Below, piece by piece: positions 12,044 through 25,080 of a DNA stretch of 64,000 nucleotides. The notes beneath the pieces were generated by a model. That model searched no databases. It had not been told where the DNA came from and saw only the letters and a program-made list of their open reading frames with translations. Origin of the DNA: Malania oleifera (Eukaryota > Streptophyta > Magnoliopsida > Santalales > Ximeniaceae); the NCBI RefSeq assembly GCF_029873635.1, contig NC_080428.1, forward strand, positions 67,141,601-67,205,600, read 5' to 3'. How positions within the stretch are numbered: position 1 is the stretch's first letter; every line of letters begins with the position of its first letter. The position numbers and the translations under genes were made by a program.

Positions 12044-15000
12044 TGTAAAGACCCAAAAATTATAATAATTAAATAATAGAGAAGAAGGAAAAATTCAAAG
12101 AGGTCAAAATAGGGTTCGTCCACGAATGCCTTGGTTTCGTCGAAGAACTCCCTATAGGATTCGTCAACGAATCTCACTGTTAGTCGATGAGGAGATACCG
12201 AGAGGGTGTATTTTAAACCCATTGTTTCGTCGACAATTTCTTTGCCTTCGTCGACAAACTGCCTTCTTCACCTCGTCGATGAGGCCACGTGACAAGTCAT
12301 TTATAAATATGTTGTTAACCTTACAGGTCACACCCTGTTTTGATTATAACAAATACCCAGGTATTTAATGGTTGTCAAGTTTGTGTACAAGTTCTTATTG
12401 GCAAATACTCATATAATGGCATGCGGAAACCTGAAGTTAAGCCTGAAGACCCTGAAGATTCTACTTCATATTGTAAAGTCAATTAATGTAATATGGGTCT
12501 GTAATAGTAACTAGGGATATGGTCTGTTATAATATCTGCATGTCATCCATGTAGGTTTGTAAGCTCAGAAATGCCATAAACTGACCATAGGGACCGAATG
12601 ACCCTAGAGCACCCTTTGGTCGACCGACGCCATATTTTTCGGGTAGGATAGAAAGACCTTAGGTCCCTAAACAAATGCACAAACAGTCCCCATATCACTT
12701 ACATAATCAGGAGAATCAATTGGCTTAAAATGGACTAAATAGGACAAATTTGTGAGAGGTCGGGCGACTGAACCCGTCATGTTCAAAACACCTCGAAAGC
12801 CCGAATCGCTAAGAAGTCAGCGGGTTAACCAGGTTTCAGGCGATCGAACCAAAAATGAGCGCATCGTCCTCGGGCGACCAAACCCATGTTAGAGTGCTTT
12901 TCACCAACCCGGGCACCTGAACCTTCACGTTCAAAAAGGCCTCAGGCGACCAAACTTGCTAGTTCACTTAACCAAACTAAACTTCTGGAACCCAAACCGC
13001 GGACAGAAAGTTTTTGTCTTTGGTTCAGCCAACCGACCTTAACTTCGGGCACCCGAACCTTTAAAAAATAAATTTATCACTAAGTCTATTCGGGCACCTG
13101 AACCTCAGATCGGGCACTTGAATCTCACAGGTTAAATTATTTTTTATTGAGGTTAAATTTAATTAAACAAGGTTAATTTTCCTAAATCATTTTAAAACAA
13201 TTTTATGAATACCTTTGGTCTCCCCAATGGTTATAATTTTGCCTATGCCTATATATATCTCTTTATTTGCAAAATTAAAAAAAAAAAAGATTAGCAAGTA
13301 GGATTAGCCAAAAATTCTCTCAAATTTCATAAATCCTATTTGTTCATTCCAACCCTATACACTCATAATACTTCCATTCCTTTGAGAAATATTGCTTTGT
13401 GAGTGTTTTATTGATTATTCCATTTTTCTAAAAACCCTCACTTGCTATTGTGCTTGTGATTTTCATATTGAGGGTTTAGCTTGATTTCTCCCCCGATTTT
13501 ATTTGATAAATTCTTGTGTGGGAAAAATCTTATAGCCAAGTGGGTCTTTGCATTGTCATTGCAAGACTCATTAGAGCTTATATTTTGTGTGCAAAAATAT
13601 TTTTACGAAGCTATAATATTTTTAAACTACTATTGTGCCTATTTCATTGAAGGAAAATATTTTGAGTTAGTTTGAATATTTGATTAGTATATTTGAAACC
13701 CTGGTTTATTATTGAGATTTGATATTTACTGTTTCAAAGAAATAGCTTGATAAGAACACTCTTAAGCATATTAGTGATAATACCTTGTTGAGTGTTGCTT
13801 GCACAAAATCATATCACCGAACTTACATTTCCTATATTGTTGATGTGTGATTGATTGAGTATACTATGCGTATTGAGGTACATATCTGCTTTACTTGAGA
13901 AGCATAACTGTACCAGTCATGTTGTGAAAACTACTGTTGTATTTTCAGGCGTGGCCTAAGGAGGCGGTAATCCAACCTGTAAGGATTGTTAGGGCCTTCT
14001 TCGCCCCGCAAGGAGAATTTATAAAGGTTGAGGTCAGCTCTATGCTATTTGACCTAATTGTAGTCAGTGCCACTCCACCCGCTAAGTGAGCTTTAGTGGA
14101 ATCCTCGGGCTTGCGAGCTAAAGGCAGGGACATAAGCACAGTTGGTCGAACCTCGATAACATTTCTTGTGCATGCTTTTAATTTCTGCATTTTAAATTCC
14201 AGCACATGAATGTTTATATTTTACTATTGTGAATGTTTGGGTTTATAATTGCATAGATAGGCCCTCGGTTGAGTAATACTGTTGTTAAACTGATTGACCT
14301 AGGCGATAATTTGTAAATACCCAATTCACCCCCCTCTTGAGAATACACCAAAGCTAACATATGCGAAGAATCAGTTTTTGGCGAGAAATTAGCTGCATTT
14401 TCCTTTCTCTCTCTAGAATGTTGACTGCTCTACCTTCTATCTAGAAATCCAGCCCCGTTTCTCCTAGGTTCGACGATCAGAAGCTACCATGATGATCCTG
14501 GGGAGATTCTCTACAACTTAGCAGGAGCAGAATTTCAATTTGAAAAGTTTAGGAACCATCCCAAAATCAGGGTAAGTAGAGTATTTAAGGGTTATTTGGT
14601 TTGTAGGTTTTTCTGAACCCAAATTTAGTAGTAGATGTTGTCATACTAGTGTTTGGGATGATTTATATGGGTGTTGTGAATTTAGGGTGTTGGGGCTTTT
14701 ACTGCAGGCATGTTAGGGAACCTAGTGGGTGTTCCCAGGAATCCAGGTAAGATGATGAATAGTTTATAATTTAAGAAATATAAGTATGAAAATTATTCTA
14801 GGTATTCAGTTGATTGACAGGAAAATATATGTGTATAATTTCAGGATTTTGTAATTATGAACGTTGTGGGCATGAGTTAGAATCAGTAGGCGAGTTCAGT
14901 TAGCCAAGTAAGGGAAATATTCTATGCTAGGAATTTCAAAAATTTTATCTGTAATATATATGCATTTCGAGGTAAATTTTATAGAGTATAAATTATCTTC

Positions 15001-16288
15001 ATTATCAAAAAATACATATTTTAGTACAGGGATTTCTATTTATTTAGTTGTGTGGCATGAGTTAATATCATAATAGTTTAGAATTTATAACAGTCTTTCA
15101 GAATATAATGATTTACATCATTTTTGCACAAGAATATGCTTTACCAGATTTGACAGAATTGTGAATTACAATATATTTACAAACAGATATTTTGCGGACA
15201 GATATTTTACAAGACAGATATTTTACAAATAGATATTTTACAGTATTTGCAGAATACCATGATTTCCAGAATTTCAAAACCATAACACTCAGATATTTCA
15301 ACTTATTCAGACAGATATCTCAATTTACTTAGTCAGATATTTTAGTTATTTCAGTTAGATATTCCAGCATTTTCAGATTAGATTTTCAGTATTATGGTTA
15401 TTTTGGAATCATGATGAAACGACAAGATAATTATATATTAGTATTATATAATATCAGACCCTGATGAAATATTTCAGCCAGTAGAGCACGGTACCGTTGC
15501 TATTTTAGTTCAGAGTGCAACCACATATCTCAAATAGTACGTGAATTTTCAGCAGTCGATCGTGCCTTTGTTGTGGACAGGCTCCCCGTCAATTAGGGTT
15601 GAGGTGGCCAATCTGACTATCGGAGTTCAGTTGACTTATCCTGATTGGCCAACCAATGTTAAGTCCTGCCTACGGGCTGCACAACCCTGTCATGAGGGGT
15701 TAAATCAAATACTAGCAATATGATTATATAGTAAACTCAGATATTACAAATGTATTTTAAGTCACGTAGGTGTGGGTTACACAGTATTATATTTTACATG
15801 GTATCTCAGTACAATTATTTATCAGTAAACTATTTATGTAAACTCAGTTGCCACACACTAGTAATAACATATTTCTTCTTACTGAGCGTTGTCTTATCCC
15901 AGTGACTTAACATTTTTCAGGTGATCCAGCTAGACGAGCAGATCAAGCTTGCAGGTAGAGAGGTCATCTACACTACCCTACCTACAAGGTAAGTGTTATC
16001 AGGGGGTTGTATTTTTTTATAGCATTCAGGAGTTTTGGGTAGTCGATGCTGGGATGATGAGTAATTATGTATATATATTTTGGGAAAATACTTGATTCTA
16101 ATATTGTAAATATGGATGTATGACTTTATGTTTTCTGCTGCATAGGTATGTTACTTTGTAAACAAGAATTTCCTCAGTGCCCACCTGGGACCTGAGATGT
16201 TATAGCATACATTATTAGGGGTATTAGAGTATTTTATTTTACAGTATATTTTATAAAAAAAAATGGTAAGAATTTTCGGGTCGTTACA
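12044..16288 (+). mobile_element. Gypsy solo LTR with TSD CCCCA, carrying a nested copia solo LTR
   Basis: Starts TGTAAAGACCC and ends GGGTCGTTACA, flanked by CCCCA at 12039-12043 and 16289-16293. Without the nested copia LTR it is about 2.2 kb. It has the U3 TCGTCGACGA-type array (about 12115-12290), TATAAATA at 12302-12309, a tandem AGATATTTTACA-type array (about 15175-15370), the conserved LTR blocks at about 15640-15700 and 15880-15905 and donor-like AAGGTAAGTG (about 15989). No internal region is present. It separates gag from protease of element Y. Confidence 0.93.
12313..14359 (+). mobile_element. Ty1/copia-like solo LTR, TSD TATGT/TATGC
   Basis: Starts TGTTAACC and ends AAGCTAACA, 2047 bp. 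The flanks TATGT (12308-12312) and TATGC (14360-14364) match at four of five bases. Its C-rich end AATTCACCCCCCTCTTGAG and its layout match the solo LTRs at 8617 and 60959. Internally it carries diverged repeats of the type CGGGCGACCNAACC or CGGGCACCTGAACC (about 12765-13125). It inserted a few bases after the TATA box of the host LTR. Confidence 0.85.
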
Positions 16289-16293
16289 CCCCA

Positions 16294-19200
16294 AGGTGGT
16301 CAGCAGAGGGGCACCGCCTAGGCACGGGTGTACTCGCTTACGCCAAGAGATGCAAAGGATGCTAGCGACGTGGTGATAGGTACTATTTTATTTTTGTTAC
16401 ATAAAGCTATTGTGTTGTTTGATTCAGGGGCGACACATTCATTCGTGGCTCGGGAGTTCATTAAATTGTGTGGATAGAGGCTCATCCACTAGGCGTCAAT
16501 TTATCAGTGGCTACACCGACAGGGACCGTAGTAACGTGTAGGAGGATAATTAAAAATTTTTCGATTGGTATTCAAGGAAGGACGTTGCCTACAAATCTAG
16601 TGGTTTTGGACATGCATAGTTTTGAGGTAAATATGGGAATGGACTGGCTAGCTTCTGATTATGCCAGCATTGACTGCTACAAGAAGGAGGTGGTGTTCAG
16701 ACCTCTAAGAGTACACGAGTATAGATTTGTGAGGTTGTGTGTGCGTGTTTCACCACAATTACTGTCAGTCATGCAAGCTAGAAGGCTAATTGTGGAAGGA
16801 TGTCAAGGGTTACCTGGCTTATGTGAAAGATGCATCAATGGAAGAACTAGGGCTAGAGGACATCCCGATAGTGAGGGATTTTCCTGACGTGTTTTCGGAG
16901 GATTTTCTGAGGTTACCTCCTAAGTGTGAGGTGGAGTTTGCTATAGACCTCTCTCTAGGAATGGCACCGATCTCTAAGGCTCCATATATGATGGCTCCAG
17001 CGGAGTCGAAAGAATTAAAGGAATAGCTGTAAGAGTTGTTGGATAAGGGGTTCGTCAAGCCCAGTGTATCTCCGTGGGGTGCATCGATGTTATTTGTTAA
17101 AAATAAAGATGGGTTGATGAGGATGTGCATCGACTATCGGAAGATAAATAAAGTGACGATAAAAAATAAGTACCTGCTACCCCGTATCGATGATCTATTT
17201 GACCAACTCCGAGGAACGCATGTTTTCTCAAAAATCGATCTCCAATCCGGGTATCATCAGGTGAAAGTTAAATCATAGGATGTACAGAAGATTGCTTTCT
17301 GAACCAAGTATGGCCATTATGAATTTTTGGTTATGTCATTCAGACTGACCAATGCTCTGGTTGTATTCATGGACTTGATGAATAGGGTCTTCCATTAGTA
17401 CCTGGATTAGTTCTTAGTGATATTTATTGACGACATATTGGTGTATTCAAAAAGTCCCTAAGAGCAAGAGGATCATCTAAGGATATTGCTTCAGGTGTTG
17501 AGGGAAATGAGGTTGTATGCCAAATTCAAGAAATGTGAGTTTGGGAGGAGCAGGTGGCATTCCTAGGACACGTTATATCCAGGGATGGTATTTCTGTGAA
17601 TCTGAACAAGATAGAGGTTGTAGTGGACTAGGCAAGACCGAAAAATGTCCACGAGGTCAGGAGTTTCTTGGGATTGGTAGGATACTAGTGCCGATTCGTG
17701 GAGGGTTTCTCCAAGTTATCAGGTCCTCTAACAAAGTTGACTAGGAAGAATATGATATATGAGTGGACAGATGAGTGCGAGCAGAGTTTTCAAGAGTTAA
17801 AGCAGCAACTTAGCACTATGCTGGTACTGACAATCCCTTTAGGAGAAAAGGGTTTTGCAATCTAAAATGGCGCGTCTCAAAAAGGGCTCGGGTGCGTACT
17901 GATGCAACGGGGAAAGGTTATTGCATATGCTTCTCAGCATCTCAAAGAGTACGAGAAGAATTATCCTACGCATGACTTGGAGCTAGCAGCAGTGATTTTT
18001 TCATTAAAAATCTGGAGTCACTACCTATATGATAAAAGACATGAAATTTTCCCATATCATAAAATCCTTAAGTATATTTTCACACAAAAGAAGTTGATTA
18101 TGAGATAGAGAAGATGGCTTTAACTCATAAAAGACTATGACTGCACCATCAGTTATCACCAAAGGAAAGCTAATGTGGTAACTGATGCTTTGAGTTGGAA
18201 GTCAGTGGATGCATTAGTTTCAGCAGTAGTGGCCCAACATCAGATCAGGATGGACCTGGAGAGGTTTGGCATGGAAATGGTGGAAGGGAATCACTCGGCG
18301 TTTATTGCAAGTCTGGTAATCCAACTGACCTTGTAGGAAAGGTTTAAAGCTACTTAGATGAAAGATGCAGAATTGGTGAAAATTGTGAAGAAAGTACAGA
18401 GTGGGCAACAAATAGATTTCAATATCTCAAATGATAGGATTCTCATATTTCACACTAGACCATGTGTACCTAACAACGCAGAGATTAAAAGGACGATTTT
18501 GGAGGAGATTCATCGCTCTTTTTATACCGTACATCTAGGGAGTACAAAGATGTATAGAAATCTGCGAGAATCCTTCTAGTGGAGCAATATGAAGAGGGAG
18601 ATTGTCTAATTTGTGGAACAGTGTCTGATATGCTATCGAGTGAAAACGAAACATCAGAGACCAGCGGGACCACTACAACCACTTCACATTCCTAAGTGGA
18701 AGTGGAAGCACATCTCCATGGACTTTGTCACGGGGTTACTATCAACGTTGCATAGACAGAACGCTATCTGGGTAATTGTGGATCGGTTGACAAAAACTGC
18801 ACATTTTATTCTGATCAGAGTCAGTTACTCCATGAATAGGCTAGCAGAACTTTATGTGCAAGAGATAGTTAGACTCCATGGCGTGCTTGTGTCCATTGTA
18901 TCATATCAAGATCCACAGTTCACCTCTCTGTTTTAGAAGAGTTTGTAGAAAACTTTGGGATCTCAACTTACTTTCAGCACTATATTTCACCCACAAACTG
19001 ACGGATAGTCAGAGCGAATGATTTAGATCTTAGAGGATATGTTGTGGGCGTGTATGCTAGATTTCAGAGGTAGTTGTATCTGGTTTTTGCCATTGGTGGA
19101 ATTCGCCTACAATAACAGTTATCAGGCTAGTATCGAGATTGCACCATATGAAGCGTTGTATGGTCGAAAGTGCTGATCTCCGTTGTATTGGGATGTGGTT

Positions 19201-19770
19201 GGAGAACAATAGATTTTGGGGCCAGAATTGATTCAACAAACATCTAAGAAAATCAAACTGACTCAAGACAGAATCAAGACAGCTTAGAGACGGTAGAAGA
19301 GTTACGCTAATACTCGCTGAAGGGAATTAGAGTTTGATGTGGGGGCTATGATTTTCCTGAGGATTGCTCTAATGAAGGGAATTATGAGATTTGGAAAAAA
19401 GGGTAAGTTAAGCCCTAGGTATATTGGGCCTTTTGAGATACTAGAAAGAGTTGGTCTAGTTGTCTATAGGTTGGCATTACCTCTGGTACTGTTTAGAATC
19501 CATGACGTATTCCACGTATCTATGTTGAGGAAGTATGTCCTACATCCTTCACACGTGATCAGTTATGAATCACTAGAACTCAAAGATACCCTGTCATGTG
19601 AAGAAATGCCTGTTCAGATTCTAGACCGAAAGGAACAGGAATTACGCACAAAAAGGATCCCATTGGTAAAGGCACTCTAGCGAAATCATGCAGTTGAGGA
19701 AACTTCATGGAAGTTAGAAGAGAAAATGCGTCAGAAATATCCACACCTGTTCATCGGAGCTCAGCGCTGA
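16294..19770 (+). pseudogene. pol of element Y (PR-RT-RH-IN-chromo C-terminus; broken)
   Basis: Protease core LFDSGATHSFVAR, with D-S-G-A-T-H-S-F at 16421-16444. The polyprotein linker (DFPDVFSEDF) lies near 16880 and RT at about 17036-17530, with [15 protein letters not shown] and [11 protein letters not shown] (about 17418-17450). RNase H is at about 17830-18110 and the linker DALSWKS near 18185. Integrase has an H-x7-H region (about 18508-18540), MDFVTGLL at 18718 and YQDPQFTS at 18904; after a stop, FHPQTDG survives near 18990. The C-terminal SH3/chromo-like block is at 19339-19770 (FHVSMLRKYV; ETSWKLEEKMRQKYPHLF). More than a dozen stops or frame changes are scattered through it. Confidence 0.87.
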
Positions 19771-20103
19771 ACCAGTTAAGGTAAAGGTAAATAATTGTTT
19801 TTTACTATTATCTTGTACAATGTAGGGTAGTTTGTTATGAGTTAGTGTTTTGGTTTTAGGTTATGAGTGGTTTTGGGTGAATTTTGGTTTGGGCCATTTG
19901 TAATCTCCCAGAGCCATTTATGTAACCACGGTATTCCTCCGTCATAAATGAGGGTTATTAATAAATTTGAGATGGGGGCACTATATGGGTGGCCACCGAC
20001 TCCTCCTAGAGTCGGGTAAATAATTCAATAATTCTTAAAGGAGGTTGTGATAAGCGAAAGTCAGCAAATTTCGAGGACAAAATTTTTATAAATGAGGGGA
20101 GAA

Positions 20104-22097
20104 GGTAGTAATTCCAATAATAATAATATTTATTAATTAATTAAATTATTATTAATTAAATAATATAATATAATATAATAATATAATATAATATAATATA
20201 ATAATATATTAATGTGTGTATATATATATATAACAAAAGGCATCCAGGAATTAGATTTCCTAAGAAGCTGAGAACCCCCCCCCCAGCAAATTGATTTGCT
20301 CTCTCTCTCTCTCTCCTCACTGCCCAACTCTCTCTCTCTCTCCTCAATTTCTCGGCGAAACATACACCGATTGAAGAACGGTAAATATCCCTGGGTTCCA
20401 TTTCCAGTCACCAATGTTTTAACTAGGGTGATTTCGTCATTAGGGCGTCGTAAGTACCACTCTTGAGATAAAGTAAGGGGAATAAATTATATCAGTTTAT
20501 TTTAAAAATATTCCTCATTAAATTGTAATAATTTGTTTCAAGAATAATATACATGATTTTTTAAGTATTTAGGCTTATGGAAGTGGTAATTTTGATTTAT
20601 TATACGTATATTTTAGAAAATAAATTTTAATTAAATTAAACTACAGGGTTTTGATTAGATCAGGATTTTTGTGGATATATTCTAATTAAGTTAAACTTCA
20701 TGGATTTGATCAAATCAGATTTTTTTTGGAAATATTTTGGAGTTAAATTAAATTGCGGGGATTTGATCATATTCAAGTTTTTAATATATATTGGGGATTA
20801 AATTTAAAAAAGGGGAACTGATCACACCTGTGTTATAATTAAATTTACCAATTATTTATTTTGAAAATTCTGCAGGCAATTGGTGAAAATATAATTATTG
20901 AATAAATTGTGTGGCATTAGATTTAATTATATTTTACTGCATATTTGAATCTGAGTATTTTTATGGTATTATCGTAAAAAAATGTGATTTGAACTATTTG
21001 ATAGAAATACTGGAAATGTAGTGGAATTTGCGAAATGAGATATGACGGCTGAGAGTCGGGTTTGATATGACGGCTGAGAGTTGAGTTTGATATGATGGCT
21101 AAGTGCCGAATTTGATATGAAAATTATTTGATATGAAAATTATACTGAATTACAAAAATGAGAATTTTATTATAGTTTTATTACTTAAATTGCTATATAT
21201 GGTTTAAGAACCCTAAGGACCAATTGTGATGAGAGCACGACGGTACCATAACTAGTATTTGAGATAGTGCAATCATACTGTTCTGGATCAAAGTGTTGGT
21301 AATGAAAAGTTGATTTGGCCACAAAAGGGTTGTGTACCCCCCCTGGAGTCTATACCAGGCTGGGTAGGCAAATCGGACTTGCAGACATGATGTTTGATTT
21401 AGTCTGGTGGTAGGCCAGCCAGGGTTAGGTCCAGTCTTCGAATCGCACAACTCAATCATATGGGTTTATACATGATGATGTTGTATATCCAAAAGGGGGT
21501 TTCTTCTACGAATATATGTGAATTTATGTAAATAGGATTATTTAAACGAATTGTTTTATATTCTGAATGAAATGTGTATTTTCAATTGTATGAGTGTGAA
21601 TTATGTTGTACAAATGTCATATCTGTCAAATAAATTAAATTAAAGAATGTGTTTAAATACATGAGAACTCATATTAGCCATACACACTGACAATAATCTA
21701 TTCCATTTTACTGAAAAGTGTCTCTCACCCAATTAAATATATAAATTTTTCAGGACCTTCAAGAAATCGAGTTTAGAAATTTTAGGGCGGGATCCAGACG
21801 AGCTAACTAAAAGTGAGTAGTGTTGGGACAATATTTTATTTATATCTGGTTGTTTTGGTTATTTGGAATTGTAATATGTTTTTGGGGAGATATTAATATT
21901 AAGGTTGAGAGGTAATACTCTGGTATGCATGGTTGTAAAAATATATTTTATTTTTACTATTTATTTGTTTAAATTAATTATGCAATAATATTACTTTGGA
22001 TCCCATTAGATTCGGATATGGTGTGTGTACCATCAGAAATAATATTGATGATATTATTATTATGATTATTTATGAATTAATTTCGGAGGATCTGCCA
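20104..22097 (+). repeat. 3' LTR of element Y
   Basis: Follows a purine tract GAGGGGAGAA. The start is GGTAGTAATTCC instead of TG, and the likely end is GGATCTGCCA at 22097, placed by alignment with other LTR ends. It contains AATAAT/TAATATAATA runs, a C run plus CT microsatellite (about 20272-20342), a three-unit GATATGACGGCTGAGAGT array (21041-21115), a conserved block near 21400-21450 and a diverged TTACTGAAAAGTGTCTCTCACCC (about 21709). The mutated ends fit an old copy. Confidence 0.78.
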
Positions 22098-23650
22098 TAT
22101 TTTGCCATATGACGAGGGACATCAAAGCATGGAGAAGATGCTGGTGCAGGCGCCGAAATGAATTGTCTTTCAATATCATAAATATAATAATTAGCTTAGC
22201 TAAGGAAAGGATTTTCCTGAGTAATGCCCTTCTCTTAATTTTTCTTTTAAGAAAAGAAATCCAACCAACAAGCAGTGGCAGGTAAATTTTTTATTGCTTG
22301 GTTAAAAATCCTCATCAACTTTATTGTCCCTGTGTCACCCTTATCATCAATCCAGCTCATCAGCCAACAGTGGCGTCATCATCAAGAAAGCAAGAAAAAA
22401 AAATCACACTCAAAATTTTCCCTTTCCCCAAACAGGCATGATCAAATATGGTTTGACCACAGACACAGAAGAGAGAGAGGCAAAGAGCTCCTCCACACCA
22501 ACCCCACCCCACCATTACCCAAAACGGCCACATTCTTAAATGCCCTAACGCATATAGGGTTCTCCAAATTCCAATGGCCTATCTATTCCCTGTCTCTAAT
22601 CTAGTCTACCATAATTATATTTGGAATATTAATGCAAAAGATGAGGGAAGGGGGTTTAGTTTTGCAGGTTCCCAATGAGCAAGAGTTAGTCTGCTAGGCA
22701 CGTGCGTGCATGGTCATATTAGTGCAATGCAAATAGTAAAGATGGAAATCCCATAATGCCTCCTCTAGGGTAAGTGCCCTACGGTGTAAGGGCGGCCATA
22801 GGGGTTGGAAGTAACTGAAGATGGGAGATCCCCATAAAGGGTTGGTCCTCGGGTATGGCAAGCTGTTTCAATTCAAAGTATTTGACCTGAAGGATGATGA
22901 TCTGATCTGATATGATATGATACGATATGTTGAGTTGGTCATATTGATGGATGGTACATGATGGTTCTGTTACACACACACACACACACACAGTGGCTAC
23001 AATAAATGAAACGTCTGCAGTTGGGTTTTCCAGGGAGTGAAAAGTGAAAACTGATCCAAGATGGGGACATTTGTCCCTTAAATTTTTGTTCTCTTCTTCA
23101 ACTTCTTCCGCTGTGTGTGTGTGTGTGTTTTTTTTTTTTCATATTTAAATAGACCTTTCGTTCAAAATTATATTGAAATGAATAAAAGGATGTATAAAAT
23201 TATATTTAAATTTTAATTTTAATTTTAAATTTTATATCAGAAAATATTACTTTTGAGTTTTTGGGAGGAAACCAAACATGCCACTTCGGAAATGATTTCC
23301 GATGCAATGTATCCTTCATTTAGTGGTCGTTTTGAGTTTGAATAGGTGAGAATTTTTTTTATCCTAACTCAAAAAAATTAATAATAGTATTTGAAAGTTT
23401 AAATTTTGGATGGATTGACATACATTTGAATAGATTGTAATATAAAATTATATTAATTTTTTTTTAGAAAAAATTGTACTTCTCCAAATTTAAGGTACTT
23501 GAGATCTTTGCTTTCAAAGATAATTTTATTTTTAAAATTTTAAAAATAAAATGTAAAAATGATGTTATATGGAAGATACTTTTAAAAAATTGTTTTTGAG
23601 GAAAGGAAAAGTTATATGGGATAATTCATTAAAGATATATCTCACATATT
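22098..23650. other. Non-coding spacer, no gene recognised
   Basis: No reading frame here resembles a known protein; the frame at 22275-22604 is low-complexity and lacks recognisable motifs. A CA microsatellite lies at 22972-22992 and a GT run followed by T's at about 23114-23140. The left edge is the end of element Y. Confidence 0.6.
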
Positions 23651-24137
23651 GATTACCTCTTTAGCATTGAGCAAGCATAATACTCTACATTTCATCATCA
23701 AAAACTTGAATCTTGATTCCATGAATAGAAAAGATTTCTGAAATGTTCTCCCTAACAATGATACTTGCATCAACTGTAAAATTTGAAGAAAAAGTAAGCA
23801 TCACAACAAAATATTGCCTCAAACCATGAGAGGTCATGAAGAGCCAAGGTTCCTCTCCTTTCCTTCCCCTACTTTGTTTTAGTTGATTCCCTGTTATTAT
23901 CAAAGCCATGCAGGGCTGATTGGGAGCTAAGGATATTGGAAACCTTTGAGAAAATGGAAACATTACTCCAAACATTGTCTTTAAAATATATCCATATTGC
24001 CCAACAACAAAAAACTAAGGTATTCAATATAGATCTTATTTCTAATTTGTTGAGATCCTTGTTGCAAAGGTTAACAAGTGAATCCCACCAATTATCAAAC
24101 TTGCTTAATTTTGATTGAATTGAAGAAGTGAACAAGA
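23651..24137 (-). pseudogene. LINE-type retrotransposon remnant (downstream part)
   Basis: Minus-strand frames encode FDNWWDSLVNLCNKDLNKL and LVFCCWAIWIYFKDNVWS, which resemble the region after the zinc-binding RT domain (zf-RVT) of plant LINEs, usually W...IWKARN. The frames are short and broken. The upstream half lies beyond element C1, at 29798-30290. The extent toward 23651 is uncertain. Confidence 0.6.
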
Positions 24138-24618
24138 TGTTAAGCTAAAATGGAAATAGAGAAAATATAGAAACGAAGAAAATGGAAACGCCTTGAAGAG
24201 GATGAGCAGCAGCGGATGAGAATGAGCGTGTCAAATCCATTCCATCAAAAAACACAATTATCACGTGCTCAAATAATCCATCAAAAACCATGTGCTCATT
24301 ATCCATTAGAATGCAATAACTCTTTTCCTTCTATATTTATCCTATGTATCTATAAATAAGAACATTTGAATTGTGTGAAGTGTGCAAGTGAAGTGAGTGA
24401 GCAAGGAGTGTGAGAATGCTGAAGGTGAGAGAGAGAAATGTGTGAGAAGAGTTGAGTTGAGTTTGTGTTTCCTCCTCTTATTTTTCTCCCAGATTATAAT
24501 ATATTTGGTGTGCTCCGTGGACGTAGGTCATATTAGACCGAACCACGTAAATCTACTGTTCTTATTTTGTGTGATTATTTTACTTGTGCGTGTGATTATT
24601 GTTCCTAGATCTCTAACA
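24138..24618 (+). repeat. 5' LTR of C1
   Basis: 481 bp, TGTTAAGCT...TCTCTAACA. TATAAATA at about 24350-24357 is a likely TATA box; the same segment is in the 3' LTR. CGTGGACGTAGGTCATATTAGACCGAACCACGTAAAT near the end is also shared in shape with C2 LTRs. Confidence 0.92.
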
Positions 24619-24620
24619 AG

Positions 24621-24632
24621 TGGTATCAGAGT
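24621..24632 (+). other. Primer-binding site of C1
   Basis: TGGTATCAGAGT two bases after the LTR, complementary to initiator tRNA-Met with a C-to-T change in the last base. Confidence 0.9.
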
Positions 24633-24824
24633 CAAGTTGGAGTAAAGTCGCCAAATCAGAGCAAAATCTCCAGATCGGAGCAGATTGGAGGTCCCAGGAA
24701 CTATATTGTGCTAATTACGTGTCTAAAGAAAGTTCTGTCTAGAAAAGTAGGACTTGAGCGGTCCATTGTGAGCCCTCATTTCCTTGGGAATTTACTTTGT
24801 GTAATTTAGCACAATTATCACTAG

Positions 24825-25080
24825 GCTCCACCGCCACGTTAGCAGACACGTCAGCACTAGGCTCCACCGCCACGTTAGCAGACACGTCAGCACTGGGCTG
24901 CACTGCCACGTTAGTAGACACGCCAGCACTAGGTTCCATTGCCACGTCAGCACTAGGCTCCACTGCCACATCAACAAACACGTCAGCACTAGGCCCCACT
25001 GCCACGTCAGCGCCACGTCATCATTGGGCCCCACTTGACACGTCAGCACCACGTCATCACCGGATCCCACCTGTCACATC
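24825..25080 (+). repeat. CACGTCAGC-rich tandem array in C1 leader
   Basis: Between PBS and gag, units of about 36 bp with CCACGTTAGCAGACACGTCAGCACTAGGCTCCA repeat and then shorten. At least eight CACGTCA copies occur. The unit length is a multiple of three, so frames stay open on both strands, but the repeat peptides are not credible proteins. The core GCCACGTCAGC resembles bZIP binding sites (reverse complement GCTGACGTGGC). A related degenerate array is in the leader of C2. Confidence 0.88.

Larger units (their letters stand above)
11413..22097 (+). mobile_element. Ty3/gypsy (Tekay-like) element Y, 5' end outside, interrupted
   Basis: Ordered gag (from the middle), zinc knuckle, protease, RT, RNase H, integrase, chromovirus-type C-terminus, polypurine tract and 3' LTR on the plus strand. 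A gypsy solo LTR (12044-16288) interrupts it after the zinc knuckle. Its 5' LTR and the start of gag should lie left of element X, outside the window. Abundant stops and a degraded LTR end suggest it is the oldest element of the left nest. Confidence 0.87.

Noticed and set aside
22275..22604. 109-residue frame downstream of element Y
   Set aside because: No recognisable domain, lysine/histidine-rich composition, no supporting context.
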